From contig JAUNDN010000001.1 of assembly GCA_030526045.1 (NCBI GenBank), positions 142,377-206,376 of the forward strand: a stretch of 64,000 nt of DNA, in the 5' to 3' direction. The stretch's first letter is position 1, and every line of letters begins with the position of its first letter. A program made the translations under genes and the position numbers. Shown piece by piece: positions 52,717-61,441 of this stretch. Origin of the DNA: Bacillota bacterium (GTDB lineage Bacteria; Bacillota; Clostridia; Lachnospirales; Lachnospiraceae). The notes beneath the pieces are model-generated. The model saw only the letters and a program-made list of their open reading frames with translations, did no database searches and was not told the DNA's origin.

Positions 52717-53017
52717 TGGCACCAAGGCCGCCACCCTGCTGTGCATTGCCGGTTTCAGCACTCTGGTAATGCCCTGCCATTTCCTGCAGATCCGTCGCAT
52801 GCTCCTGTACCATACGGCACAGCTTGTCCATATCTGTCTGCAGGGAGCTGAATTTACTGCTGTAGGCTGATGCCGCTTCTCCCTGCCAGATTCCTTTCAT
52901 TCCCTGTACCAATGACATCATCTCACCGGTCAGATTTTTCATCTGACCGCCCATATCAGCAAATTCTCCCGAAGACTGAATCAGTTTTTCCGGTGTTACC
53001 TTTAAAATTCCTTCCAT
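52703..53017 (-). CDS. WXG100 protein, EsxA-like
   Basis: A 104-residue helical hairpin protein. The turn motif is IWQGEA (Trp-x-Gly, about residue 44-48), between helix 1 (TPEKLIQSSGEFADMGGQMKNL) and helix 2 (AYSSKFSSLQTDMDKLCRMVQEHATDLQEMAGHYQSAE). A Gly-rich tail follows. The start at MEGILKV has AAGGAG before it; longer in-frame frames upstream are out of character for the family. This is the most canonical Esx protein of the locus and so the likeliest main secreted substrate. Confidence 0.9.
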   Translation of the reverse strand: MEGILKVTPEKLIQSSGEFADMGGQMKNLTGEMMSLVQGMKGIWQGEAASAYSSKFSSLQTDMDKLCRMVQEHATDLQEMAGHYQSAETGNAQQGGGLGANVVV

Positions 53018-53063
53018 ATTCGTTTCTCCTTCCGATTTTTTCTGTATTGCTATTTCCCCTGTA

Positions 53064-53363
53064 TTAATATTTTCTTGCCGCCGCAATCTCCCGGTTTCTT
53101 GCTTCCGCCTGCTCATATCTTGCGGCAATCTCCAGAAGTGCCTGCACGTACTGTCCGATCAGCTGACAAAATACATCCATCTGCTGCCGGTCCCTTAAAA
53201 AAGCCTGGTGAAAGGTGTCCTTTGTACTTCCCTCCCACATACTGCACAATGAAGTTTCCTTTTCACTGAGCGCTGAAGCCTTTGCCTTGAACTGACTGTT
53301 CAGTTCCTGAAGCCTTCCCGCCTTATTTCTGAGTTCTGTTGATGTTACCTGAAAAAATGCCAT
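53064..53363 (-). CDS. WXG100-family protein with WEG motif
   Basis: A 99-residue protein starting MAFFQVTSTELRNKAG. Helix 1 (about 8-37), turn SMWEGSTKD (Trp43), helix 2 (about 50-95, ending in Glu/Ala-rich sequence). It has AAGGAGA before its ATG and lies 13 bases after the preceding small gene. It may pair with one of its neighbours as a heterodimer. Confidence 0.85.
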   Translation of the reverse strand: MAFFQVTSTELRNKAGRLQELNSQFKAKASALSEKETSLCSMWEGSTKDTFHQAFLRDRQQMDVFCQLIGQYVQALLEIAARYEQAEARNREIAAARKY

Positions 53364-53376
53364 TTACATTCTCCTT

Positions 53377-53688
53377 TCATAAATAAATTCTTGTTTCCGC
53401 AAGCAATTGATTGATCATTTCCATCCGGTACATTTTTTCTGCCTGCTCCTCCATCTGTACCGCTATTCTTAACAGTTCATCCGCTTCTTCCAGCAGCTGC
53501 CCGCAAAACCTCACCTCCTTTCCGATGAGCAGATCAGCACACTCGCTGTTCCATATCTGCTTCGTTCCCGTTACCGTTCCCATGAGCTTTTCCTGCACCT
53601 TCTTCTTTATTTCCTCTGCCAGATTCCTAACCTGATCTGACAGCTGTTTAATCTCCTGAAAATGCATTTCAATTTTCGCTTTTGTCAA
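53377..53688 (-). CDS. WXG100-like protein with degenerate turn
   Basis: A helical hairpin protein of about 103 residues. Helix 1 is Lys/Glu-rich (MHFQEIKQLSDQVRNLAEEIKKKV region), the turn reads QIWNSEC (Trp kept, Gly replaced by Ser) and helix 2 ends RIAVQMEEQAEKMYRMEM. The start is uncertain: a TTG at 53688 sits behind GGAGGGGG and overlaps the upstream gene by 20 bases, while an ATG at 53667 lacks a site. I prefer TTG. Likely a partner or chaperone-like subunit for a secreted protein of the locus. Confidence 0.68.
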   Translation of the reverse strand: MTKAKIEMHFQEIKQLSDQVRNLAEEIKKKVQEKLMGTVTGTKQIWNSECADLLIGKEVRFCGQLLEEADELLRIAVQMEEQAEKMYRMEMINQLLAETRIYL

Positions 53689-53965
53689 TCCTGTTTTCCC
53701 CCTCCGCTTTCTCGTAAATGGTTGCAATTTCATCCAGCTTTCTTACCTGCATTACAAGTCGGGAAAAGGTACTTTCCCCACTTTCTTCCTGGCCTGCAAA
53801 GGCTTTCACATAATACTTCACCCCTTCCCCGTCAAAGCACTCTGCAATTGTAATGCCCTCCTCACAGCTTTGCCTAAAATCCCTTCCTGCCAGTGTTGCA
53901 ATTTCTTCCAGGCTCTGCATTTTTTCACGCATCTTCTCTGTTGTAATTCTGATTCTATCCGCCAT
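53669..53965 (-). CDS. WXG100-like protein with FDG turn
   Basis: A 98-residue protein of the same size and two-helix layout as its neighbours, but the turn is ECFDGEG, where Phe takes the place of Trp. Helix 1 runs from TTEKMREKMQSLEEIATLAGR, helix 2 from GESTFSRLVMQVRKLDEIATIYEKAE. The ATG has AGGAAAG upstream. It overlaps the next gene if that uses its TTG start. Probably a structural relative adapted to pair with one of the other small proteins. Confidence 0.68.
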   Translation of the reverse strand: MADRIRITTEKMREKMQSLEEIATLAGRDFRQSCEEGITIAECFDGEGVKYYVKAFAGQEESGESTFSRLVMQVRKLDEIATIYEKAEGENRIDKSEN

Positions 53966-53979
53966 CTTCTTTCCTGACT

Positions 53980-54282
53980 CTATCCCTTCAGTTCTTCTAC
54001 CAGCTTTTTGTTCTGCTCTTCCACCAATACCAGCTTTTCTGCCGCTTCCAGCACTTTGGAAAGAAGATCTCTCATTTCCTGTATCCGCGTTTTCCCCTCA
54101 TCCAGACAGCTTTGCAGCTGTGCAAACCATTCCTCACTTGCTTCTCCTTCCCAAACCGTCTTTAGACCTTCTGTCTGTGTTTCCAGAAGTTCCAGCTGAT
54201 CAAAAGCATCGGTAAGCTTTCCCTGCATCCTGTCTGCCTTTTCATTCAGTCCGGCAGTAAAGAGCTGTATACTCCATGTCAT
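53980..54282 (-). CDS. WXG100-family protein with WEG motif, first of five
   Basis: A protein of about 100 residues: helix 1 (LFTAGLNEKADRMQGKLTDAFDQLELLE), turn TVWEGEASEEWF, helix 2 (AQLQSCLDEGKTRIQEMRDLLSKVLEAAEKLVLVEEQ), short basic/acidic tail. An AGGAGG lies 11 bases before the ATG and 5 before an alternative TTG at 54288, so the start may be six bases earlier. It follows the EsaB-like gene by about 20 bases. Confidence 0.82.
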   Translation of the reverse strand: MTWSIQLFTAGLNEKADRMQGKLTDAFDQLELLETQTEGLKTVWEGEASEEWFAQLQSCLDEGKTRIQEMRDLLSKVLEAAEKLVLVEEQNKKLVEELKG

Positions 54283-54304
54283 CCGCAATTCTTCCTCCTT
54301 TTCC

Positions 54305-54550
54305 TCAGATCAGAATCAATCTGTCCCCGCTTTTAATGCCCTGCGCACCAAGCTCTGTTTCCCGTTTCAGAACACACCCGAGTCTGATTGCATACAGGTA
54401 TAGCTCCTTCTTGCCACAAGACGTTAAGTTTTCTTTCTCCTCTATCAGGGAAATAATCTCTCTTAACAGGTCCTCCACCTTCCGCCTCTCATCCAGTTCA
54501 AAATCATAAACCCTGTCAAGCACAGGAACCTGAATGTCAACCAAAATCAT
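54305..54550 (-). CDS. esaB: EsaB/YukD-like ubiquitin-fold protein
   Basis: An 81-residue protein beginning MILVDIQVPVLDRVYDFELDERRKVEDLL, the start of a ubiquitin-like beta-grasp. It ends with a second strand (QGIKSGDRLILI) as in YukD/EsaB. These proteins are needed for type VII secretion in Bacillota. An AAAGGAGG site precedes the chosen ATG, and the gene overlaps the EssC-like ATPase by 14 bases. A longer upstream frame would lie inside essC and is rejected. Confidence 0.85.
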   Translation of the reverse strand: MILVDIQVPVLDRVYDFELDERRKVEDLLREIISLIEEKENLTSCGKKELYLYAIRLGCVLKRETELGAQGIKSGDRLILI

Positions 54551-57500
54551 CTCTTTCCTCCTTTCCAACAGGAAGCAGAATTCTCTGTGTCCGGCTTCCC
54601 GGTCCCTTCTTGTAATATCCCACTCCGGTGCTCTCATACCGGTTCATACCGGCATACCCAAGATCCTCAAAGTCGAAGATATGCTGTCCGGCCGCATTTC
54701 CACCCAGATGAATGCCTGTCTGCTGTTCGCAAATTTCACGGAAAAAGCTCGTTGCTTCTGCCTCATAATCTCTTGCCGGCGTGTAACCTCCTACCAGAAA
54801 AATCCCCTTTTCCCTGCCCTGCACAATATTCTCCCAAAAGGCTACCCTCTCCTTACACTGCTCATCAAACCGGTATATGAGGCTGCAAAAACCGGTAAGA
54901 TCCGAAATCAGAATGTAGGCTTCCTCCGGTAGCTTCTCATACAATGCCAGGATCTCTTCTTCCTCCGAAAGGAACCAAATTGCTTCCTTCTTCCTTATTA
55001 AGTGCTCCGTCATCCCTTGCCTGTCTATTAAGATGACCGTTTCCTCCCGATACAAAAGGCCCTCAGCAATACCCGCAAGCACAGCCTCCCTTCCCGTATG
55101 GATCGCACCTGAAACAATAAAGCATGAGCTTTGATCGATCTTCAGTCCGATTATTTCACCATTTGTCAGCGAATAGCCAAGAGGAATGGATCTGTTTTCC
55201 CAGGAATACGCTTCCCGCAGCATTTCATAAGATGGTTCCTCCGGAATTCTCGGGAAAATCTTCGGATACATTTCTTCCTTCTGTTGCCGGCACATTTCCC
55301 TCCATTTGGCCGAAAGCTCACGACCGGTCTTTTCAATTTGTTTCATCCGTGCATATTCATCCGGAGCCTTGATAGGAAGAACTGCCTGGAATTCCAGAAT
55401 TCTTCCCTCAACCTTGCAAAGTCCCCGGCCTCTTGTATTTTCCCTAGGGAAAACCGGTATATAGTACTGCCTCAGCACATCACCGTAAGCAAAGCGATCA
55501 CTCATTTCAAATGCCAGGGTCGTCTTGATTTTTTCACAAAGCTTTCCCGGGACTTCGCCGGGTGCTGTTCCTGTCAGAATCAGATAAATTCCACAATGAA
55601 TCCCTTCTGCCGCCAATCTGATCAGGAATTCCTGCCACCCTTCCTTCAAATTCCGGAAAAAGGAACCGAAATTGTCCACCACAAGAAAAACATATGGCAA
55701 AATTCCTTTTCTAAGTTTGTTATACTGCTGCGCACTGACACCCGATAAAGTCTTCCTGCGATCCTCCACGAAACGCTTCATGTGGTAAAAAAAGATTTCC
55801 GGTTCCTCCCCGCCTTTGAGGGTTCCCATACAGCACGGCATGGAAGTAAAAGCATCTAAGCTTCCCTGCCCGGTATCTACAGTAAGGATCAACGCCTCCT
55901 TCGGAGAACATGCAGTACAAAGCTGCCACAAAATCGTATGTAACAGGGAAGTCTTTCCTGTTGCAGGTCCCCCGCAGATCAAAAGATGTCCCTGCTCCTT
56001 CGGACAATACCAAAGCGGAAACTGTCTCTGGTTCTCCGGATCGTCACAATAACCAAGTAGCAGACTGATTTCCTCTTTTTTCTCATTTTCTGCAAAATCA
56101 TCCAGATAGAGCAGTTCGGGAAGCTCAGGCATCCATAGCGATCCTGCTCCTTGATAACCTTCCTGTCTTGCAATTTGGTTTACATAATCTATAACCGCCT
56201 CCAGTTGACTTTGTCCGTTTCTTTGTTTTTCCTTGCTATTTACATGTCTTCTTATACCGGTATTCTCAATCAGTACTGCTCCACTGCCCACACCGGTCTC
56301 CTCCCGATATGGCTCTCCGCAATAGCCGGTCTGAAACAATTCATAGTATTCATGATTTCCTATCTGCAGATAGCACTGTCCGGGCAGAGTCAGCATAGCT
56401 GCATCCGTATTATGTAGTACGTCCAAACTGTCCTGCTTATCCTGTACGCGAAGACACAGCCTGAATCTTGCATTACTCCATATTCTCTCATCCACCGTGC
56501 CCGCCGGCTTCTGGGTTGCCAAGATCAGATGTACCCCAAGACTTCTTCCCACCTGTGCAAGTGAGACAATGTCCTGCATAAATTCCGGTTCCTCCCTGCG
56601 AAGCTGTGCAAATTCATCCACCACAAGCAGCAGATGAGGCATCGGCTCATCTGCAATACCATCTCTGTACAGCTGTGTATATGCATTGATATGATTGACA
56701 CCAAAATTGCCTAAAAGCTGCTGCCTTCTTTTGTTTTCACTGATAATCGCCGATATGGCTCGTTTGACCTGTTTTCCCGATAAATTTGAAATGACGCCGG
56801 CACAATGTGGCAACTCCCTAAGTAAATTTCCTGTTCCACCGCCCTTGTAATCGATCATGAAAAAGTTTACCGCCTCCGGGCTGTAATTGACAGAGAGTGA
56901 AAGAAGGTACGTCTGCAAAAGCTCGCTTTTCCCGGAACCGGTAGTTCCGGCAATCAGTCCGTGGGGACCATGAAACTTTTCGTGTACATCCAGCCATACC
57001 GGATTTCCTCCTGTCCCCGCCCCAATCGGTACCTTAAGCCGTTCTCCCGGATTATTCTTCTTCCAACGGCCTGCGCAGGCAAGCTCAGTTATTTTCGCAC
57101 AACCAAACAGCTGTAGAAAGCTTACCTGATCCGGAAGCTGTTTTTTGACTGCTATTTCCTTTACATGCAATCCTGCAATCTCCCGAAAATATTCCTCCGC
57201 TTCAGGACCGCATACACGTTCCAGAAAAATCTGCTTTCTTAAGACCTGCTCTTCCCCATAAATAACCGCTTCCTGTATCCTTTCCTGTGCCTTCAGATAA
57301 TATCTGCAGCTCTTTGGAAGTTCTTCCCCCGTCCTTTTTACAAACACTGCACTCACAGGATATTTTCCGTCCAGTTCAAGTAAGTATTGATATAAAACCT
57401 CTCCTCTTAGCAGTTCCTCATTCAAAACCAGAATGAAATACCATGGAAGCCCACTTTCCTTCTCCTCCGCTCCCCTTTCAAGCTCCTGCTGCAGTATGGG

Positions 57501-59066
57501 AATGATCTGCGCCGCTTCCCTTTCAGCCCCTGCAAGGAACCGTACCTTTTCATCCGATGACCAGCTGTGGTGTAGCCATCTGATTCCTTCTGCCAGTCTT
57601 CTATGGCTGTCCTTCTCCTTACGGTAAAAGCAGGCAAGCTTTACCTCGGTATAGCAATGGCATGCTGCAAGCTGCACCAAAAGCTGAAAAAGAATTTCCT
57701 GAACCTGTTGTTCTCCGATTTCTCCCAAAATGCCAAGCTCTCTGACCTTAAGGAAGTCCACTCCTTCGGGGACATCCTTAAGGGTTTTCAATTCCCTTAT
57801 CATTTCCCTTGCATTCCCGGTTAGTTTGTCGTCAACAATCCTCTTCTGACTGCCTGAAAGCTTTACATGGATCTGGAAATCCGTTTCTCCCAAACCCATA
57901 CGTAGAAACAGGAAATCGAGATTTCTGAAATATCTGTTCCATGCAACCCTGGCAGGCTGCCCTGCCCTCCCAAAGAAGGTTGCTGCCGGAGGATATCTTC
58001 GTTCCAAAATTTTTCGATTTTCCTCACCGCACAGTAACAGATTTTCCCGGGTCTTATTAAGATATTCCCGGTATTGATTAACCCTTTCCCTCTCCTGCCT
58101 CTTCTTTCTCCTCTTTAGATAAATATGATTTGTGACTCCCCAGAAAAATGCCAGAAAAGCACTGCAAATCCCCATTACTGCCGACAACAGATAAAAGTTG
58201 ATTCCTGTCTGCCCGGTCTGACCGGCCAACCGGCTGCCAAGCCATGCCATGAGCAGCATGGGCATTACCATTGTCACTGATGGTCCAAGGGTCAACAGGA
58301 GCGGAGAAGTATTTTCTCTGCTTACCGGCTCCGGCAGTAGAATCTCCACCTCCCCCTCATGTAAGCTTTCCTCCTGTCTGCAATAGCGTTCAATGCAGGT
58401 ATTGTCCCCAATATCAATCTCTTCCTTAACTACCCTTCTTCTTTCCGGCACAAGCTTTTCCGGCTCTGCCTCTGCTCCCGCAATACGCCACACGCCGATC
58501 CGGCAGCCGCAAATCAGCATGTCATTAAGAAGCATCATATGGAACCCGTAAATATCAATTTGATCTCCTGTATGCAGTATTGTTTCTTCCCTGACAGCCT
58601 TTTCATTGAGATAGATGCCCTCATCCTTTGCCGGGCAGAGTACATATCCGTCCTTTTTCCAAATGATTTCAGCCATCTGTGGCTCTGACAAGGAAAAACA
58701 GTCATAAAAAATTCTGTTTTGATACGCGTTTCCGACCTTCAGCGCCTCCTCCCTTGAAAGGAGAAGCCGCTTTCCGCTTTCCAATGTTTCCGGCTCTTTA
58801 GAAAGAAGCATTAAAAGCCTTTCCCGATTTCCTGTCTGATAATAATGGGGCTTTTTATCATCCAGCACCTCATTTCTGATTCGGTACGTTCCGTTCTCCC
58901 ATATAGCGGTAAACTCCTCGTCTTCCAAAATGCCAAGAGCTTCCCGCTCCAGACAAATGCAACACTCCCTGTCCCTTACGCCGTTTAAGTGCTTCCGCAC
59001 ACAGGCAGCCGAACTAAAAACCAATAAGAGACTGCCTCTTTCTTCTTTTTTTTGAATTGTCGTCAA
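54537..59066 (-). CDS. essC: EssC/YukBA-type FtsK/SpoIIIE ATPase of type VII secretion
   Basis: A protein of about 1509 residues, the motor of a type VII system. N-terminal region with two FHA-like beta domains (to about 200), two helices (about 254-277 and 289-312), a linker domain, then three ATPase domains. The first has Walker A GTTGSGKS (707-714) and Walker B LLLVVDEF (about 819); the second GGPATGKTS (about 1032) and YVFLVVDNFG; the third has a degenerate P-loop SGAIHTGRE (about 1329). This order matches EssC. I place the start at the TTG 59064-59066, six bases behind AAGGAGG; the ATG at 59117 has no binding site. It is the first gene of the operon, under a strong promoter. Confidence 0.9.
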   Translation of the reverse strand: MTTIQKKEERGSLLLVFSSAACVRKHLNGVRDRECCICLEREALGILEDEEFTAIWENGTYRIRNEVLDDKKPHYYQTGNRERLLMLLSKEPETLESGKRLLLSREEALKVGNAYQNRIFYDCFSLSEPQMAEIIWKKDGYVLCPAKDEGIYLNEKAVREETILHTGDQIDIYGFHMMLLNDMLICGCRIGVWRIAGAEAEPEKLVPERRRVVKEEIDIGDNTCIERYCRQEESLHEGEVEILLPEPVSRENTSPLLLTLGPSVTMVMPMLLMAWLGSRLAGQTGQTGINFYLLSAVMGICSAFLAFFWGVTNHIYLKRRKKRQERERVNQYREYLNKTRENLLLCGEENRKILERRYPPAATFFGRAGQPARVAWNRYFRNLDFLFLRMGLGETDFQIHVKLSGSQKRIVDDKLTGNAREMIRELKTLKDVPEGVDFLKVRELGILGEIGEQQVQEILFQLLVQLAACHCYTEVKLACFYRKEKDSHRRLAEGIRWLHHSWSSDEKVRFLAGAEREAAQIIPILQQELERGAEEKESGLPWYFILVLNEELLRGEVLYQYLLELDGKYPVSAVFVKRTGEELPKSCRYYLKAQERIQEAVIYGEEQVLRKQIFLERVCGPEAEEYFREIAGLHVKEIAVKKQLPDQVSFLQLFGCAKITELACAGRWKKNNPGERLKVPIGAGTGGNPVWLDVHEKFHGPHGLIAGTTGSGKSELLQTYLLSLSVNYSPEAVNFFMIDYKGGGTGNLLRELPHCAGVISNLSGKQVKRAISAIISENKRRQQLLGNFGVNHINAYTQLYRDGIADEPMPHLLLVVDEFAQLRREEPEFMQDIVSLAQVGRSLGVHLILATQKPAGTVDERIWSNARFRLCLRVQDKQDSLDVLHNTDAAMLTLPGQCYLQIGNHEYYELFQTGYCGEPYREETGVGSGAVLIENTGIRRHVNSKEKQRNGQSQLEAVIDYVNQIARQEGYQGAGSLWMPELPELLYLDDFAENEKKEEISLLLGYCDDPENQRQFPLWYCPKEQGHLLICGGPATGKTSLLHTILWQLCTACSPKEALILTVDTGQGSLDAFTSMPCCMGTLKGGEEPEIFFYHMKRFVEDRRKTLSGVSAQQYNKLRKGILPYVFLVVDNFGSFFRNLKEGWQEFLIRLAAEGIHCGIYLILTGTAPGEVPGKLCEKIKTTLAFEMSDRFAYGDVLRQYYIPVFPRENTRGRGLCKVEGRILEFQAVLPIKAPDEYARMKQIEKTGRELSAKWREMCRQQKEEMYPKIFPRIPEEPSYEMLREAYSWENRSIPLGYSLTNGEIIGLKIDQSSCFIVSGAIHTGREAVLAGIAEGLLYREETVILIDRQGMTEHLIRKKEAIWFLSEEEEILALYEKLPEEAYILISDLTGFCSLIYRFDEQCKERVAFWENIVQGREKGIFLVGGYTPARDYEAEATSFFREICEQQTGIHLGGNAAGQHIFDFEDLGYAGMNRYESTGVGYYKKGPGSRTQRILLPVGKEERDDFG

Positions 59067-59193
59067 AAAAACCTCCTTAAGATGTCCTGTGAAATTAGCC
59101 TTACCGTAAATAATCATTTCAGGGATTTAGTCTTCGTTGAAAATTTGAATTTTAATGAAATCCTGGAATCATAGAATTCTTGAAAGTGATATA

Positions 59194-59222
59194 ACATTAT
59201 CAGATTTATCTGCTTCTGTCAA
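59194..59222 (-). promoter_or_regulatory. Sigma-A promoter of the type VII locus
   Basis: Consensus TTGACA (59217-59222), 17-base spacer, TAATGT (59194-59199) on the minus strand, about 120 bases before the TTG start. It is the only strong promoter seen for the nine-gene unit. Confidence 0.8.
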
Positions 59223-59310
59223 TTATCTTTCCGACTTTTTTGTAATGAAATGTTGTACAAAATTTTGTATTGATTTTCTACACTTTTACTTTATCAGAAT
59301 CTCTTACAAG

Positions 59311-59341
59311 CAAAAACTCCGTGGGCTTTTGTCCCGCGGAG
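59311..59341 (-). terminator. Terminator of the ZIP transporter gene
   Basis: Nine-pair stem with one G-T pair (59317-59325 with 59333-59341), then TTTTTG on the minus strand. Confidence 0.8.
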
Positions 59342-59379
59342 CTTCTTTCCTGCTATTTCCATATGGTTACTGCTTCAGT

Positions 59380-60174
59380 TTACCCAAGTGCCACATCCAG
59401 AATCATCATGATCAGAAATCCTGCCATCACACCGATGGTTCCCAGATTGGAGTGCTCTCCCTCATTGGCCTCCGGAATCAGTTCCTCTGCCACAACATAG
59501 ATCATTGCCCCTGCCGCAAAGGAAAGAAACCAAGGCATAAACGGTGCGATCTGTGCTGCGATCAGCGTAATTCCCACGCCGAAAATCAATTCAACCAGAC
59601 CTGAAAGACTTCCTAAGAGAAATGCCTTCACCGAACTAATCCCTTCCTTACGTAACGGCAGGGAAATGGCTGCTCCCTCCGGGAAGTTCTGAATACCGAT
59701 TCCGAGAGCCAGTGCAAATGCCGCCGCATAGAGAGACTGATCCTCCGGATGCTGTCCTGCCATGGCAAAGGCAAGCCCCACTGCCATTCCCTCCGGTATG
59801 TTGTGCAGCGTCACCGCAAAAATAAGTAATGTCGTTCTGCGGAAGGACGACTTCATTCCCTCCGGTCCATTCTGGCCAAGATGCAGATGCGGCATCAGCA
59901 GATCAAGCAGATAAAGAAAAAGGCCTCCCAGAATAAATCCGCCCGCCGCCGGAATCCAGCCGATTTCTCCTTTGCTTTCCGTCTCTTCAATTGCTGGTAT
60001 CAGGAGTGACCATACCGAAGCAGCCATCATGACACCTGCCGCAAACCCCAAGAATGATCTTTGAATATTTTTACCCATTTCTTTCCTGAAAATGAATACC
60101 ACACTTGCACCGAGAGCTGTCATCAAAAATGTAAAGCCCGTTCCCAGTGCTGCCCAGCTGATTGCCTGATTCAT
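59380..60174 (-). CDS. ZIP-family divalent metal transporter
   Basis: A 264-residue protein with eight predicted helices. The metal-site helices are clear: LHNIPEGMAVGLAFAM (helix 4) and IQNFPEGAAISLPL (helix 5), the HNxPEG signatures of ZIP. A His-rich loop (MPHLHLGQNGPEG) separates helices 3 and 4. It imports zinc or another divalent metal. The start is MNQAISWA with AGAGGG before it; an in-frame Met 18 bases upstream is less likely. It is a single gene closed by its own terminator. Confidence 0.92.
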   Translation of the reverse strand: MNQAISWAALGTGFTFLMTALGASVVFIFRKEMGKNIQRSFLGFAAGVMMAASVWSLLIPAIEETESKGEIGWIPAAGGFILGGLFLYLLDLLMPHLHLGQNGPEGMKSSFRRTTLLIFAVTLHNIPEGMAVGLAFAMAGQHPEDQSLYAAAFALALGIGIQNFPEGAAISLPLRKEGISSVKAFLLGSLSGLVELIFGVGITLIAAQIAPFMPWFLSFAAGAMIYVVAEELIPEANEGEHSNLGTIGVMAGFLIMMILDVALG

Positions 60175-60264
60175 ATATCCCTCTTTCCGCATCCTAAAAT
60201 TAAACGGACGCTTACTTCTATATTATCCTATTCACAAGGCAGCATTTCGTGCCTGTCATCACTT

Positions 60265-60300
60265 TACCAAGAAACGGGCAGCCCGTCAACAGGCTGCCCG
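60265..60300 (-). terminator. Terminator of the KDG operon
   Basis: Nine-pair GC-rich stem (60275-60283 with 60292-60300) and an eight-base loop, followed by TTTCTTGG on the minus strand. Confidence 0.75.
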
Positions 60301-60354
60301 CTGGATTCTCAAGGCTTCTTATACATTACTTGCATTACTGCTAATTGCTGTCTC

Positions 60355-61386
60355 TTATCTCTGTACACGTCCTGATGCATCACCGCCGGCTAAGGTTTCC
60401 ACTTCCTTTCTGGAAACAAGATTGAAGTCACCGGGGATCGTATGCTTTAACGCAGATGCAGCTACACCAAACTCAAGGGCAGCCTTAAAATCCTTGCCAT
60501 CCAGCATACCACAGATCACACCGCCTGCAAAGGAATCGCCACCGCCTACACGGTCAACAATAGGGTGAATGCTGTATTCCTTGGAATGATAGAATTCCTT
60601 GGTATCTCTTGAGTAAATACATGCAGACCAGCCGTTATCAGAAGCGGAATGGCTCACGCGCAGGGAAGATACACAGTATTCAAAGTTGAACTTGTCAACC
60701 ATCTGCTCAAAGATGGACTTGTAGCCTGCAAGCTCCAGTTCCCCGCTGGTTACATCTGTCTCGCCGGGCTTAAAGCCAAGTACCAGTTCTGCATCCTCCT
60801 CGTTGCCGATACATACGTCAACATACTTCATCAGATTCGTCATTACTTTCTGTGCCTTTTCAGAGCTCCACAGCTTCTTGCGGAAGTTCAAATCTACAGA
60901 AACCTTAACGCCATGTTTTTTGGCTGCAATCAAAGCCTTTTCGGTAAGCTCTGCAGCACTGTCAGAGATTGCAGGGGTGATTCCTGTAAAGTGGAACCAG
61001 TCAGCTCCCTTGAAGATGTCATCGAAATCAAAGTCTGCCTCTGTTGCTGTAGAGATAGATGAATGTGCTCTGTCGTAAACGACCTTGGAGGGTCTCATGG
61101 AAGAACCGGACTCCAGAAAGTAAATGCCCAGTCTTTCGCCACATTTTGCAATATGCTTTGTACCTACATTATATTTGCGGAGAGCTGCAACCGCACATTC
61201 ACCGATCTCATTGTCAGGAACTGCTGTCACAAATTCCGCATCATGTCCATAATTTGCCAGGGATACCGCTACGTTTGCTTCTCCACCTCCGTAATTGATA
61301 TCAAACTCATCAGCCTGGATAAACTTTTCATTGTTGGGAGTAGATAATCTGAGCATAATCTCGCCCATGGTAATCACTTTTGCCAT
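60355..61386 (-). CDS. kdgK: 2-keto-3-deoxygluconate kinase, PfkB family
   Basis: A 343-residue ribokinase-family enzyme. The N-terminal GEIMLRLSTP, the GGGEANVAVSLANYG substrate motif (about residue 33) and the C-terminal DRVGGGDSFAGGVICG (about 280, catalytic Asp and anion hole) identify it. It turns KDG into KDPG, the substrate of the aldolase encoded just upstream. It is the last gene of the uronate operon and ends in a terminator. Confidence 0.92.
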   Translation of the reverse strand: MAKVITMGEIMLRLSTPNNEKFIQADEFDINYGGGEANVAVSLANYGHDAEFVTAVPDNEIGECAVAALRKYNVGTKHIAKCGERLGIYFLESGSSMRPSKVVYDRAHSSISTATEADFDFDDIFKGADWFHFTGITPAISDSAAELTEKALIAAKKHGVKVSVDLNFRKKLWSSEKAQKVMTNLMKYVDVCIGNEEDAELVLGFKPGETDVTSGELELAGYKSIFEQMVDKFNFEYCVSSLRVSHSASDNGWSACIYSRDTKEFYHSKEYSIHPIVDRVGGGDSFAGGVICGMLDGKDFKAALEFGVAASALKHTIPGDFNLVSRKEVETLAGGDASGRVQR

Positions 61387-61441
61387 TTTTCTTAATTCCT
61401 TTCCTTCTCAAAAATATTTATGTCCGTTTTCCTTCCGATTA

